In this document: in pieces, positions 46,615-56,938 of the stretch
Layout of the letters: the number at the start of each line of letters is the position of its first letter
Numbering within the stretch: position 1 is the stretch's first letter
NCBI GenBank assembly: GCA_905233625.1
Contig: CAJOFJ010000005.1
Span: 126,119-190,118, forward strand
Direction: 5' to 3'
Origin: an uncultured Bacteroidales bacterium
GTDB lineage: Bacteria > Bacteroidota > Bacteroidia > Bacteroidales > WCHB1-69
DNA length: 64,000 nucleotides
Program-made: the position numbers and the translations under genes
The notes under the pieces: generated by a model
Seen by the model: the letters and a program-made list of their open reading frames with translations, nothing else
What the model was told of the DNA's origin: nothing
The model's database searches: none

Positions 46615-48915
46615 ATGTATAGTAGCGGCAAATCAGAAAAACCAAAGAAAGAAAAAAAGGCGAAAGGCACTTATAGCAAGTGGATCAAGCCATTTTGGAT
46701 TCTCTATATTTCGGGACTACTTGTCGTAGTGCTTCTTTTCACATTTATTTCCATAGGCTGGCTCGGCTTCATGCCTTCCTTGGCGGAACTGGAGAATCCT
46801 GAGACCAACCAAGCCACAGAAGTCTATTCCTGTGACGGTGTGTTGCTGGGAAAATATTATTTTGAGAACCGCTCGAACTGCAAATTCGAAGAGATTTCCC
46901 CAGCACTGGTCAATGCCTTGATTGCCACCGAGGATGCCCGTTTTTACAAGCATTCCGGTATTGACCTCCGGGCATTATTCCGTGTAGGTTTCGGTGTATT
47001 AACCCACAACAACAAGGGCGGCGGCAGTACCATTACCCAGCAGTTAGCCAAAAACCTGTTTCCGCGCGACCCGCATGCCAGCAAAGCAAAATTAGTGCTG
47101 ACCAAGTTCAAGGAATGGGTAGTGGCCGTCAAGCTGGAACACGAATTCTCGAAAAACGAGATCATGGCCTTGTATTTCAACACTGTGGATTTCGGCAACA
47201 ACTCCATGGGCATCAAATCGGCAGCCAAAACCTATTTCAACAAGACACCTATAGAGCTGAACACGGAAGAAGCTGCTTTGCTGGTGGGCATGCTCAAGGC
47301 TCCGACCAAATACAGTCCCACCCGCAACCCCAATGCTTCGACAGAACGCCGCAACACGGTACTTGCGCAGATGAACAAGTACAAATACCTCACTGATACA
47401 GAATGTGATTCATTGCAACAGCTTCCCATTGACATGTCCAATTTCTCGGTGCAGGATCATACTGCCGGCAGTGCCACCTATTTCCGCGAGTACCTGCGAC
47501 TGTACATGAATGAATGGTGCAAGAACAACCCCAAACCTGATGGCTCTCACTACGACATATACAGTGATGGTCTCCGCATCTACACCACCATTGACTCCAG
47601 AATGCAGAAACATGCAGAAGACGCTGTTTATGAACACGTTTGCCAATATTTGCAACCCATGTTCTTCGATCACTGGCGCGGCAAGGAGAATGCCCCCTTC
47701 GCCAATCTGAGCAAAGAAGAGACCGACCGTATTCTCACCTCCGCCATGCGTCGTTCCGAACGTTACCAGCGTATGAAAGACGCCGGCGCATCCGAAGAAG
47801 AGATCAGAAAGGCTTTCAACACCAAAGTGCAAATGAAGGTTTTCTCATGGAACGGCATGAAAGACACCGTGATGACCCCGATGGACTCCATCCGCTATAT
47901 CAAGTCTTTCCTGCACTGCGGCTTAATGGCGGTGGATGTGAACAGCGGCCATGTGAAAGCATACGTTGGCGGCACCAACTACAAATACTTCCAATACGAC
48001 CATGTGAAACTATCGCGCCGCCAGGTGGGTTCAACCTTCAAGCCATACGTATACACTGTGGCTATGTCTACCGGTGACTACTCACCCTGTACCATGGTGC
48101 CCAATATTCCTGTCACCATTCACCTGCCCGACGGGCGTACTTGGACACCACACAACTCGGGCCACTACAAAGAAGGCCAGATGATGCCCTTGCGCGAGGC
48201 CCTGGCTCAATCGCTGAACCAGGTATCCGCATACATTATGAAGCAATACGGTCCCAACGCCGTTATCGAGCTGGTGCGACGAATGGGTATGACTTCCGAT
48301 ATTCCGGCAGTGCCCGCCATCTGTCTGGGCGCTTGCGAACTTTCTTTGTATGAACAAGTTGGAGCCATCAACTGTTTCCCCAACCAAGGCGTTTATGTGG
48401 AACCGACTTTCATCACCAAGATATGTGACAAGGAAGGTAATGTTATCTTCACCTACGTGCCCAAGACCAACGAGGCCATTGACCAGGTAACTGCTTTCAA
48501 GACCGTGCGACTGATGCAGGGTGTGGTGGACTTCGGTACAGGCCGTCGTTTGCGCAGACAGTACCAACTGTCCTTCCCCTTGGGAGGCAAAACCGGTACT
48601 ACCGACAACCAGTCCGACGGTTGGTTTGTGGGCTACACGCCTGTGCTGACCTGCGGTATCTGGGTAGGTTGCGAGGACCGTGCCGCGCACTTCCGTTCCA
48701 CCGCTTTGGGACAAGGAGCTCGCACCGCGCTGCCTGTTTTCGGCCTCTTCATGCAGAAATGTTACAACGATCCCGAGTTGCCTTACAAGAAAATCATGGA
48801 GACCCAAGGCAACGGCTATAGCTTTACGGTACCGGCAGCCTTCAGAGGTGACCCTAACACTGGTTGTGAGGATGCCGCCGTCCAAGAGAAACGCAAGCAG
48901 ATCAGTTTTGACTAA
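46615..48915 (+). CDS. Class A penicillin-binding protein (PBP1A)
   Basis: Glycosyltransferase ATEDARFYKHSGID, GGSTITQQLAKNLFPR; transpeptidase SRRQVGSTFKPYVY, GKTGTTDNQSDGWFVGYTP. Confidence 0.96.
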   Translation: MYSSGKSEKPKKEKKAKGTYSKWIKPFWILYISGLLVVVLLFTFISIGWLGFMPSLAELENPETNQATEVYSCDGVLLGKYYFENRSNCKFEEISPALVNALIATEDARFYKHSGIDLRALFRVGFGVLTHNNKGGGSTITQQLAKNLFPRDPHASKAKLVLTKFKEWVVAVKLEHEFSKNEIMALYFNTVDFGNNSMGIKSAAKTYFNKTPIELNTEEAALLVGMLKAPTKYSPTRNPNASTERRNTVLAQMNKYKYLTDTECDSLQQLPIDMSNFSVQDHTAGSATYFREYLRLYMNEWCKNNPKPDGSHYDIYSDGLRIYTTIDSRMQKHAEDAVYEHVCQYLQPMFFDHWRGKENAPFANLSKEETDRILTSAMRRSERYQRMKDAGASEEEIRKAFNTKVQMKVFSWNGMKDTVMTPMDSIRYIKSFLHCGLMAVDVNSGHVKAYVGGTNYKYFQYDHVKLSRRQVGSTFKPYVYTVAMSTGDYSPCTMVPNIPVTIHLPDGRTWTPHNSGHYKEGQMMPLREALAQSLNQVSAYIMKQYGPNAVIELVRRMGMTSDIPAVPAICLGACELSLYEQVGAINCFPNQGVYVEPTFITKICDKEGNVIFTYVPKTNEAIDQVTAFKTVRLMQGVVDFGTGRRLRRQYQLSFPLGGKTGTTDNQSDGWFVGYTPVLTCGIWVGCEDRAAHFRSTALGQGARTALPVFGLFMQKCYNDPELPYKKIMETQGNGYSFTVPAAFRGDPNTGCEDAAVQEKRKQISFD

Positions 48916-48969
48916 AGCTGACAGCAGTCCATTTTTCTCAAAACAAAAGGTACTCCTAACATAGAACGA

Positions 48970-49641
48970 ATGAAATCGCTGACCCTTTTCAGCATTCCGG
49001 CTATTTATATCTTTATTCCCATAGCCCTGATACTGCCAAGAATTCCCGTGGTCGGCAAATTCTTCAATATCATCAACACCGCCATCCACGAGTTCGGACA
49101 TGCGCTGATGGCTTTGATCATGCAGGGCAAGGTTCACAAGATAGAGTTGATGCGAGACACTTCAGGCAGCACAGTCACCCAATGCCCCACCACCTTGGGC
49201 AATATCATGGTCTCCATTGCGGGCTATCCCTTTGCCGCCTTTGCCGGCTGGTTTTGCTGCTACCTCAACGAAGTCGGATATCAGAAAGGTCTCGTCATCG
49301 GCCTCTCCATATTAATGGTCGTAATGCTGATTTTCTGGATTAGAAACTGGTACGGTTTTATCTGGATTATCCTATTCTGCGCCCTTAATGCCTGGCTATT
49401 ATACACTGACAATCAACAATATATTAATATTGCCGCTTTGTTTTATGCCATCGTGGTAATGATTGAGGCCGTTTCCTCCTCCTTTATCCTGCTGGTACTC
49501 AGCATCAAGGATGGGCATTCAGCTGGCGATGCCACCAACCTTGCCAAATTCACCCATATTCCAGCATTCATCTGGGCACTGTTTTTTTTAGCGTTTTCCT
49601 GCTGGATGGGGTATAAATGCGTGCTATTCTTCATGGCGTGA
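48970..49641 (+). CDS. M50-like membrane metallopeptidase
   Basis: 223 aa; NTAIHEFGHALMALIMQGKVHKIEL (HEFGH), multiple TMs. Confidence 0.8.
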   Translation: MKSLTLFSIPAIYIFIPIALILPRIPVVGKFFNIINTAIHEFGHALMALIMQGKVHKIELMRDTSGSTVTQCPTTLGNIMVSIAGYPFAAFAGWFCCYLNEVGYQKGLVIGLSILMVVMLIFWIRNWYGFIWIILFCALNAWLLYTDNQQYINIAALFYAIVVMIEAVSSSFILLVLSIKDGHSAGDATNLAKFTHIPAFIWALFFLAFSCWMGYKCVLFFMA

Positions 49642-49709
49642 AAAGGAGACGCAAACGGAGCATCTATACAAATTTTTTATTCATCTTTATGCAATTCGAG
49701 AATTTTGTA

Positions 49710-49717
49710 TAAATTTG
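49710..49717 (+). promoter_or_regulatory. -7 box (TAAATTTG)
   Basis: TAnnTTTG match upstream of 49743. Confidence 0.45.
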
Positions 49718-49742
49718 CACTTGTAAAGAACAATTATACCAA

Positions 49743-51437
49743 ATGGTATTATTAATACTCTTTCTAATAGCCTCAATCCCCCTGTTGGCGGAACCGCCGG
49801 CAGGAGATACGCTTTTGAGGCAGGAGGTGCTGAAAGCGGAACGTTTAGCAGACATGCACATAGCTCGTGCCGGCCATACTGTTTTCTACGCTGGCGGAGA
49901 ATTGACAGTAGTGGGCGGACACACCACAGGCTTTGTGCTCACTCCCACCGCCGAATACTATAGCGGCGGCAAGTGGCATCAAATTTCCACCGTTTATCCC
50001 CACGACAACGGCCTATCGGTAGTACTCGATGATGGCCAGCGGGTGCTTTTGGCTGGAGGACACGAAAAGAACCTGGGCATAGGCCAGCGATACGAGGCGG
50101 AAATGTACAACACCGTATCGCATACCTTTGAAGGCTTCGGCTGCACGGACCGCAACAGGGCTTTCGCCCAAGGCGTGGAACTGGACAACGGACAGGTACT
50201 CATCAGCGGCAACCACAAAGGCAACGATGGCTTCGAAATGTTTGATGGAAAGAAAAACTTCAGACACATAAAAGACGTATGCACTTGGCGCAGCGCACCC
50301 TACGTGCTGCCTATCGCCGAGGACAACGCCATCGTGTTCGGTAGCGTCTGGAGGAACCAGCGTTTCGAACCCTGCGACACCGTTGAACGACTGAAAGGCG
50401 AGCCTTTCTGTATTCCTTTACTGAAAGAATGGATGCCCTTGCTATTCTGTCAATACAGTCATGCGCAAGCGGCCTTCATCGGCAACAAAGCCAAAGGTGA
50501 TTACACCTACCTTATAGCCGCCATGAATCTTGATGGCGAAATGGCCTTTATCCATATTCACGACACGGTCTTTTCGCTATTGCCCACATCATGCCCCATT
50601 CCGACAACGACAAAGTGGGGACAAATAAAATATCAAAGCACCTCTGTTGCCGACACCCAAGCCCACCGCACATATTTAGTGGGCACTGATACTACAGGAA
50701 GAGTCTATGTGGTAGCTGTAGAATATGACCAAATTCCGGCTCCCGTCACGCTATATTATACTACCCTCCTGACCGAGTTCGGCAACACCACACCCATACT
50801 GACTCCTGACGGCGACCTCATCGTCACCGGAGGCATCACCAATGACAACTTCTCGCCTTTTGCCTCAGTGTGGTTGCTGCATACAGGCCAGAACAACACA
50901 ACGGCAAGCACCGCTACACTTTCAAAACACCTCTTGTGGTGGCTACTTGGCGGACTACTGATTGCAATTTTTGCAGTCGTGTCTCTTCGAATCCGCAAGG
51001 GCAAAAAAGACACGCTGCCACTTTCCGAAGAAGCCGAAAAGCTCAAAAAAACGGAAAACACAGAATCAGAGGAAAATCTACCAGCCGACAACAGCTGCAA
51101 AGAACTGATGGAACGCATTATCCGACTCATGGAGGCCGAACACCCTTATCTGAACCCCAAGCTAAAGCTGAGCGATATTGCCGATACTCTCGGAGTGCAT
51201 CGTAACACAGTATCGGCCTGCATCAACTCTCAGCAAGGTTGCACTTTCAGCCAGTTTATCAACGACTACCGTTTAAGGCACGCCCAAAAGTTGTTACTCG
51301 AGACCACCGATATGAAAATGTATACCGTGGGCATGGAGTCGGGCTTTGCCAACGAGCGTTCGTTTTTCCGTTCGTTCAAAGCCGCCACAGGGCTGACACC
51401 CAAAGAGTGGAAAGACCAACAGCGCAAGAAGCTCTAA
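49743..51437 (+). CDS. Membrane-spanning regulator: periplasmic Kelch/propeller-like sensor, one TM, cytosolic AraC-type HTH
   Basis: 564 aa; signal peptide; repeats such as LDDGQRVLLAGGHEKN, LDNGQVLISGNHKGN; TM LLWWLLGGLLIAIFAVVSL; C-terminal LSDIADTLGVHRNTVSACINSQQGCTFSQFINDYRLRHAQKLLLET...GFANERSFFRSFKAATGLTPKEW. Confidence 0.82.
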   Translation: MVLLILFLIASIPLLAEPPAGDTLLRQEVLKAERLADMHIARAGHTVFYAGGELTVVGGHTTGFVLTPTAEYYSGGKWHQISTVYPHDNGLSVVLDDGQRVLLAGGHEKNLGIGQRYEAEMYNTVSHTFEGFGCTDRNRAFAQGVELDNGQVLISGNHKGNDGFEMFDGKKNFRHIKDVCTWRSAPYVLPIAEDNAIVFGSVWRNQRFEPCDTVERLKGEPFCIPLLKEWMPLLFCQYSHAQAAFIGNKAKGDYTYLIAAMNLDGEMAFIHIHDTVFSLLPTSCPIPTTTKWGQIKYQSTSVADTQAHRTYLVGTDTTGRVYVVAVEYDQIPAPVTLYYTTLLTEFGNTTPILTPDGDLIVTGGITNDNFSPFASVWLLHTGQNNTTASTATLSKHLLWWLLGGLLIAIFAVVSLRIRKGKKDTLPLSEEAEKLKKTENTESEENLPADNSCKELMERIIRLMEAEHPYLNPKLKLSDIADTLGVHRNTVSACINSQQGCTFSQFINDYRLRHAQKLLLETTDMKMYTVGMESGFANERSFFRSFKAATGLTPKEWKDQQRKKL

Positions 51438-51464
51438 TATCCAAAGACGGATAAAATACCCATA

Positions 51465-51498
51465 ACGACTGACATTTTACAAAATGTCAGTCGTTTCT
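51465..51498 (+). terminator. Terminator of the propeller-AraC gene
   Basis: 14-bp perfect inverted repeat ACGACTGACATTTT/AAAATGTCAGTCGT. Confidence 0.7.
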
Positions 51499-51532
51499 TG
51501 TTTACCACAGAATCCGTAGTATTGTTTTTCGC

Positions 51533-51540
51533 TAACTTTG
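51533..51540 (+). promoter_or_regulatory. -7 box (TAACTTTG) for the FISUMP lipoprotein
   Basis: TAnnTTTG match 38 bp upstream of 51578. Confidence 0.55.
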
Positions 51541-51577
51541 CATATTAAATAATTTTACACCTTTAAAACAAACAACT

Positions 51578-52378
51578 ATGAAGAAAATCCTTTCAATCTT
51601 GATGATTTCCCTGCTGGCAGGAGCAATGCTATTAACCGCCTGCAAGAAAGACGAAACCAATAATAATAATTCAGAGACACCTGGTGGAGGCACAGAGACA
51701 CAACCCACAGGCACCATCGAGAACAACGTGGTGACGGATATCGACGGCAACGTCTATAATGGTGTATGGTTGAATGGCAAGCTGTGGATGAAGGAGAACC
51801 TGCGCACCACAAGATATGCCGACGGCAGCGCCATTCCTGTAGCCGCCTCGGTTGAAACAACAAGTCCGACAGAACCCTACCGCTATGCGCCCAACAACGA
51901 CGAAAGCAATGTGTCTTCATACGGATGGTTATACAATTGGCCGGCTACAGTGCATGGAGCAAGCAGTGGTGTGGTACAGGGTGCCTGCCCCAACGGCTGG
52001 CATGTGCCTAGTACTGGCGAATGGGAGGATATGACCGAACATTTGATCCAACAAGAAGAATACTTGTGCAATGGTGGTCTTGCACAAGCAATGTGCAACA
52101 CTTGGGCTTGGGAACCCATGGACTTCCCGCATGCCTGTCTGCCTGGTACAGACTTAATGTCCAATAATGCCACCGGCTTCTCCGCCCTTCCCGCTGGTGC
52201 TGTCACCGATAATCCCAACATGCTTCCTTTAGGTTATAATGCCATGTTTTGGTGCTCTACTAGCGGTGGTGGGGAAGTTGCTTGGTCGCGCAGCATAGGT
52301 TACACCTATTGGCATATCGGCTCTTCCGCCGGTGATTATAAAGGCAACGGCTACTCTGTGCGCTGCGTCCGCAATTAA
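51578..52378 (+). CDS. FISUMP (TIGR02145-like) domain lipoprotein
   Basis: 266 aa; lipobox LTACKK; VYNGVWLNGKLWMKENLRTTRYADG, YGWLYNWPA, CPNGWHVPSTGEWEDM, GNGYSVRCVRN. Confidence 0.9.
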   Translation: MKKILSILMISLLAGAMLLTACKKDETNNNNSETPGGGTETQPTGTIENNVVTDIDGNVYNGVWLNGKLWMKENLRTTRYADGSAIPVAASVETTSPTEPYRYAPNNDESNVSSYGWLYNWPATVHGASSGVVQGACPNGWHVPSTGEWEDMTEHLIQQEEYLCNGGLAQAMCNTWAWEPMDFPHACLPGTDLMSNNATGFSALPAGAVTDNPNMLPLGYNAMFWCSTSGGGEVAWSRSIGYTYWHIGSSAGDYKGNGYSVRCVRN

Positions 52379-52439
52379 TCAAATTATCAACATTCAATAA
52401 CAGTAAACAACAACAGTATTAATTCAAATATCACGTATC

Positions 52440-53468
52440 ATGAAAAAACTTTTCGCAGTAATGATTGCATTGTGTTGCTTCGCATGGGCACAAGCACAAA
52501 CTCCTATCGCCATGCTGATCCACGACAGCAATATAACCCCCTACTATGGCAGCAACGCCCTGATTGACGCATATAACGATGCACAAAACGGCGATATCAT
52601 CAACCTCTCACCCGGTGTCTTCAACAACGTTGAAGTCAGAAAGTCACTCACCATCCGTGGTGCAGGCATGATGACCGACACCACAGCTGGTACTCTTCCC
52701 ACCATCATCAGCGGCAGCAAAAAAATCCATAACCCCGACACCGGTCTAACCATGACTTTTGAAGGTCTTTATTTTGAGGATGAACTCTATATGGATGGTA
52801 TTTATCATACCTACTTCAACAAATGCTATATCAATAGGTTCACATCCCCATTTTATGGCGGTGGAGATATTCATGGTGGCACTTTCACCCATTGCATCAT
52901 CCGTGAAATCAGGGGCAACTGGCTTACAAACTGCCATTTCTTCAACAGTGTGGTTCGTGATATCATGTCAGGAAATGGCATTGATTTTGGAGGCAGCGAT
53001 GGCACATCCGTATTCGACCACTGTGTCATCCAGTTGAGAAGATGTGAAGGAATAGACAAAATCCACTCCACCAACAGTATTTTATTGCTTGAAAATCCTA
53101 ACGACACCATCAGTATTGCCGCCACCTGTGATAATCATCAGTACTGCATCGGCATCATGAGCTGGCATGACGGATTTTTTGTTCCGTCTTCGTATGCAAG
53201 CGGCCACAATCTGCACAATTATGTTTGGACCTATCAAGTATTTGAGGGTTTCGACCGCGATGTTACTGTCTTTGCCAACTACCATCTTGCCAGCAATAGT
53301 GGAGCCGATTTATTGTTAGGCAACGACAACTCCCAAATCGGCATCTATGGTGGCAACATGCCTTTCAACCCATGCATAGCCAATCCAGGTGTAGGTCGTA
53401 TCACCGTGGGCGGACAGACCAACCAACAGGGACAGCTTCCCATCAATATCCAATTCATCAACCAGTAA
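52440..53468 (+). CDS. Secreted parallel beta-helix-like protein
   Basis: 342 aa; signal peptide; LIDAYNDAQNGDIINLSPGVFNNVEVRKSLTIRGAG (pectate-lyase-like entry motif). Confidence 0.7.
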   Translation: MKKLFAVMIALCCFAWAQAQTPIAMLIHDSNITPYYGSNALIDAYNDAQNGDIINLSPGVFNNVEVRKSLTIRGAGMMTDTTAGTLPTIISGSKKIHNPDTGLTMTFEGLYFEDELYMDGIYHTYFNKCYINRFTSPFYGGGDIHGGTFTHCIIREIRGNWLTNCHFFNSVVRDIMSGNGIDFGGSDGTSVFDHCVIQLRRCEGIDKIHSTNSILLLENPNDTISIAATCDNHQYCIGIMSWHDGFFVPSSYASGHNLHNYVWTYQVFEGFDRDVTVFANYHLASNSGADLLLGNDNSQIGIYGGNMPFNPCIANPGVGRITVGGQTNQQGQLPINIQFINQ

Positions 53469-53480
53469 ATCCAATCCGTT

Positions 53481-54578
53481 ATGAAACGATTGCTATTTTT
53501 CATTAGCGGATGGCTGCTCTGCGGAGCCTTGTCGGCCCAAAATATCACCCAATATGAGTATTGGTACGACTATGACTATGCCAGCCGACAGAGTTTCACT
53601 CTTGTTGACGGCAATACACTGATTGACGCCTCCATGCTGAAAGCCGGTCCACATGTTCTCTCCCTGTTCTGCCAGATTGACTCCTACACCCGCGTACAGC
53701 AATTTCTGTTTTACCATCATCCGAATCTTGCCACAACAGGAGGTTCTTGTCTCTATTGGTTTGACAACGACGTAAGCACTTCCACCAATATACCCCTGGC
53801 CAACGGTTCCTTTCTGGTGGATGCCTCTATGCTGAGCCCCGGATTACATCAATTTAACTTAACCTATAGCATACATTTTGAACTCCACTTGGAAAGTTTC
53901 ATGTTTTACAAGATGCCTGAAACCCCGATAGCCACTGCCCTCACCTTCCACTACCGTGTGGATGGCGGCGAGTTCCAGACTGAAACAGTCACCGCCCAGG
54001 GCGCAATGGTTCCCCTCAATCTCGACATGAACGACTTAACGGAAGGCACCCACACCATCGAGCATTACATCACCAACGGCAACAATGACGTGCTCTCGCC
54101 CTTACAGTCCGACCAGTTTGTGCGCACCCACATCACCCAGTACTACACACTGACCTTGCTGGTCAACGATGAAAACATGGGGTACACGGTGGGTGGCGGG
54201 GTTCACGCCGATGATGAGCTGGTATCTTTTGAAGCCACCCCATACAATGGTTTTATCTTCGACCACTGGAACGACAACGTGACCACCAACCCTCGTGAGA
54301 TTATGCTCACCTGCGACACCACCTTCACCGCCTACTTCGAAATTGAGGATGGAGTAGAGGACTATACCACGGGAAAAATTCTAGTATATAGCCACCATGG
54401 CAATATCATTGCCAACTTCGACACCCCCATGCCTGTATGGGTTTACGACATGAGTGGCAAACTGTTGGTTAGCCGCCCCGCAGATGGCTCAACCAGTTTC
54501 TCTATTCCCATGTCCACTGGCGTTTATTTGGTAAAAGCAGGCGATGTCTATGTTAAAAAAGTTGTAATAACGGAATAA
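53481..54578 (+). CDS. Secreted protein with InlB-type repeat and T9SS type A sorting domain
   Basis: 365 aa; VSFEATPYNGFIFDHWNDNVTTNPREIMLTCDTTFTAYF; C-terminal PVWVYDMSGKLLVSRPADGSTSFSIPMSTGVYLVKAGDVYVKKVVITE. Confidence 0.82.
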   Translation: MKRLLFFISGWLLCGALSAQNITQYEYWYDYDYASRQSFTLVDGNTLIDASMLKAGPHVLSLFCQIDSYTRVQQFLFYHHPNLATTGGSCLYWFDNDVSTSTNIPLANGSFLVDASMLSPGLHQFNLTYSIHFELHLESFMFYKMPETPIATALTFHYRVDGGEFQTETVTAQGAMVPLNLDMNDLTEGTHTIEHYITNGNNDVLSPLQSDQFVRTHITQYYTLTLLVNDENMGYTVGGGVHADDELVSFEATPYNGFIFDHWNDNVTTNPREIMLTCDTTFTAYFEIEDGVEDYTTGKILVYSHHGNIIANFDTPMPVWVYDMSGKLLVSRPADGSTSFSIPMSTGVYLVKAGDVYVKKVVITE

Positions 54579-54602
54579 GAAGACGTTTTTTTGGAACATA
54601 AC

Positions 54603-54645
54603 AAATCCCAAGTTGGAGGAATTCCTGCGGCTTGGGATTTATCAT
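54603..54645 (+). terminator. Terminator downstream of the T9SS cargo gene
   Basis: AAATCCCAAG ... CTTGGGATTT inverted repeat. Confidence 0.65.
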
Positions 54646-54656
54646 TTACGGGCTGC

Positions 54657-54676
54657 GGACGCAATGAATTGCGTCC
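54657..54676. repeat. GGACGCAATGAATTGCGTCC hairpin joined to a TGACCAC word array
   Basis: Direct reading; array at 54680..54712. Confidence 0.8.
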
Positions 54677-54719
54677 CTACTGACCACTGACCACTGACTA
54701 CTGACCACTGGCACCTAAA

Positions 54720-55427
54720 TTACCGACCTAAAACAAAGACTGTCGGTTTCTTGTGCAGATCGATTTGGTCCTTGCGCCAGCGAGCTACGGACTGTGATTT
54801 CAGGAACTGCTCGTCGGTGGCCATATTGCAGGCAATGCAAAGACGTGTGTCTGGCTTGCACACCCGCAGAATGGACTGGAACAAATGATTGTTTCGATAC
54901 GGTGTCTCAATAAACAGCTGTGTCTGGTTGTACTTGATGACCAAGTTTTCCAAGGTTTTCAGGCGCTCTTCCCGTCTATCCTGCTCCACTGGCAGATAAC
55001 CGTTGAAGGCAAAGTTTTGACCATTGAAGCCAGAGCCCATCAATGCCAGCACGATGGAGTTAGGGCCGACAAGCGGCACCACATCTATGCCCAGCTGATG
55101 CGCCTTCGCCACCACCACATTGCCCGGGTCGGCGATACAAGGCGTGCCCGCATCCGACATCAGGCCCACATTTTTTCCTTCCTCGCAACAACGCAGGTAG
55201 TCGTTCAAATCCACTCCCTGGGTATGTTCATTCAAGAGGAAAAACTCCAAGTCATCGATGGCTTTTTGCAAGCCCAGTTTCTTCAGAAAGCGACGGCCCG
55301 TGCGCAGGTCCTCGACAATATAGACATCAATGCTGTTGATAATCTCGGCATTGAAACGGGGGAAGAGAAAGTCGAAATCCTTCTCGCCTAAAGAAGAGGG
55401 AATGAGATATAAGCGGCCTTTGTCCAT
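54720..55427 (-). CDS. RsmI-like SAM-dependent (tetrapyrrole methylase family) methyltransferase
   Basis: Start at MDKGRLYLIPSSLGEKD; GLMSDAGTPCIADPGNVVVAKAHQLGIDVVPLVGPNSIVLALMGSGFNGQNFAFNGYLP. Confidence 0.93.
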   Translation of the reverse strand: MDKGRLYLIPSSLGEKDFDFLFPRFNAEIINSIDVYIVEDLRTGRRFLKKLGLQKAIDDLEFFLLNEHTQGVDLNDYLRCCEEGKNVGLMSDAGTPCIADPGNVVVAKAHQLGIDVVPLVGPNSIVLALMGSGFNGQNFAFNGYLPVEQDRREERLKTLENLVIKYNQTQLFIETPYRNNHLFQSILRVCKPDTRLCIACNMATDEQFLKSQSVARWRKDQIDLHKKPTVFVLGR

Positions 55428-55428
55428 A

Positions 55429-56892
55429 TTAAAATTTAAGATATACATTGCTTCCCACGATTTTCTGCGAGGGAGCGGCAAAAGAAAATGAAATGGCTTT
55501 CAAATCGTTGAGGCAACTTTTGCGAGCAGCATCATTGTCCATCTGCTTTTTCAAATTATCATTCTGATTGAAAAAGAAAAACGTGCACACCGCATCCGAA
55601 GGGGTATTGGAAGCCGCGAACTTGTACAGATTGCCAGTTTCAACATAGTTCGTGTTCCTCATCAATTTCTTGTAATACTCCAACGTGGTCACCGTGTCGG
55701 CCAACAAATAATAGTCCTTCACCTGCATCATGTACCCATACTTGTCATTACGGAAAAGATATGACAGTTTTTCAGCATAATCAACTGGAAGACAATCATA
55801 TACTGATTTTGGCGTGTTTTTTTGTATCGAATCCGCATCAATTTCTTCGGCAAAGAAAGAAGCGAAGGATGCGGCAGACGTGTCAATCTTCACCGCACAG
55901 TAATGATAGTTGCAACTATCACCGGGCAAGGAAAAGAACACCGACTGCACGGGAGCGAGACGGAGGTAGCTTTCGCTCTCTTCCCCCCAGTTGCGAGCCA
56001 AATCGCGATAATTCTCATCATCCACAATCGTCAATGCCTGAGCCGTGATGGGGACCACACGCTGAGGGAACTCCGAGTTGGCGATACCATTGGCAAACTG
56101 CTGAACACGAGCATTTTCCGTATCCAAATAACCCGAAAGGAACAGCTCCGCATCCGAAAAACGGACCTGATAGGCGCACCATGTAGTCAAATTGGCCAGC
56201 TCGTCAATAAGACCGTCCAAATGTTCATCGGACTTTGTTTTCAAGAATTCGGCATACTTTGACGGATTCATCAACAACCAGTTCTGTTTCACGTTCTTAT
56301 CTACCAATGTGCGCAACTGCCTGAATGCTTTGTCGCTACTCAATCCCTTGGGGTATTTCAGCTGTACGATCGAACGTTTCAGCAGGTCCACATCTTCGGA
56401 AGCGGAAAACACATTGTTGTGAAATACAAACTTAAAATCCTTATAATGAGTGCCATACGAATAAATTTCATAACCTTCAAACTTTACATTATTACGAGGA
56501 TCAATCTGCAAAAGTTTCAGCAAACTCTTGAAATAGCGTTCATCCATACGTGTAGAGAATAAAGGCATGATTTTGTCATCGTTAACAAATCCAGACACCA
56601 AAATAGGTCCATCTTTGCGAGGCATCTTTTCCAGGAAAGACTCATAGCCAGCCAATCCATCCAAAGCAAACAATTCCGTCAGAAACGGCATCAACGAAGC
56701 GGATGTCTTCACAAACTGCTCATTATCATTGATCTCGAAGACAAAAGCCGCATCGGGAGGCACAGTTTCTATCAATGGCCCGTTAGTCTGTCTGAAGAAA
56801 TTGTTGTAAAAGAATATCGACACCAAAATCAGTATGATACCGACTATGGCAGAGGTGATAATCCATCCTTTGGTGTTGTTGGTTACGGTCAT
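55429..56892 (-). CDS. Membrane-anchored protein of unknown function
   Basis: 487 aa; N-terminal TM WIITSAIVGIILILVSIFFY; PDAAFVFEINDNEQF. Confidence 0.7.
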   Translation of the reverse strand: MTVTNNTKGWIITSAIVGIILILVSIFFYNNFFRQTNGPLIETVPPDAAFVFEINDNEQFVKTSASLMPFLTELFALDGLAGYESFLEKMPRKDGPILVSGFVNDDKIMPLFSTRMDERYFKSLLKLLQIDPRNNVKFEGYEIYSYGTHYKDFKFVFHNNVFSASEDVDLLKRSIVQLKYPKGLSSDKAFRQLRTLVDKNVKQNWLLMNPSKYAEFLKTKSDEHLDGLIDELANLTTWCAYQVRFSDAELFLSGYLDTENARVQQFANGIANSEFPQRVVPITAQALTIVDDENYRDLARNWGEESESYLRLAPVQSVFFSLPGDSCNYHYCAVKIDTSAASFASFFAEEIDADSIQKNTPKSVYDCLPVDYAEKLSYLFRNDKYGYMMQVKDYYLLADTVTTLEYYKKLMRNTNYVETGNLYKFAASNTPSDAVCTFFFFNQNDNLKKQMDNDAARKSCLNDLKAISFSFAAPSQKIVGSNVYLKF

Positions 56893-56904
56893 ATTAATAC
56901 AGTT

Positions 56905-56938
56905 TTCAGGTTACAGGTTACAGGTTACAGGTTTCAGT
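56905..56938. repeat. GGTTACA heptamer array
   Basis: ttcaggttacaggttacaggttacaggtttcag. Confidence 0.88.

Noticed and set aside
48082-49137. 351-aa minus-strand ORF antisense to PBP1A and the M50 gene
   Set aside because: Crosses two well-supported genes; shadow ORF.
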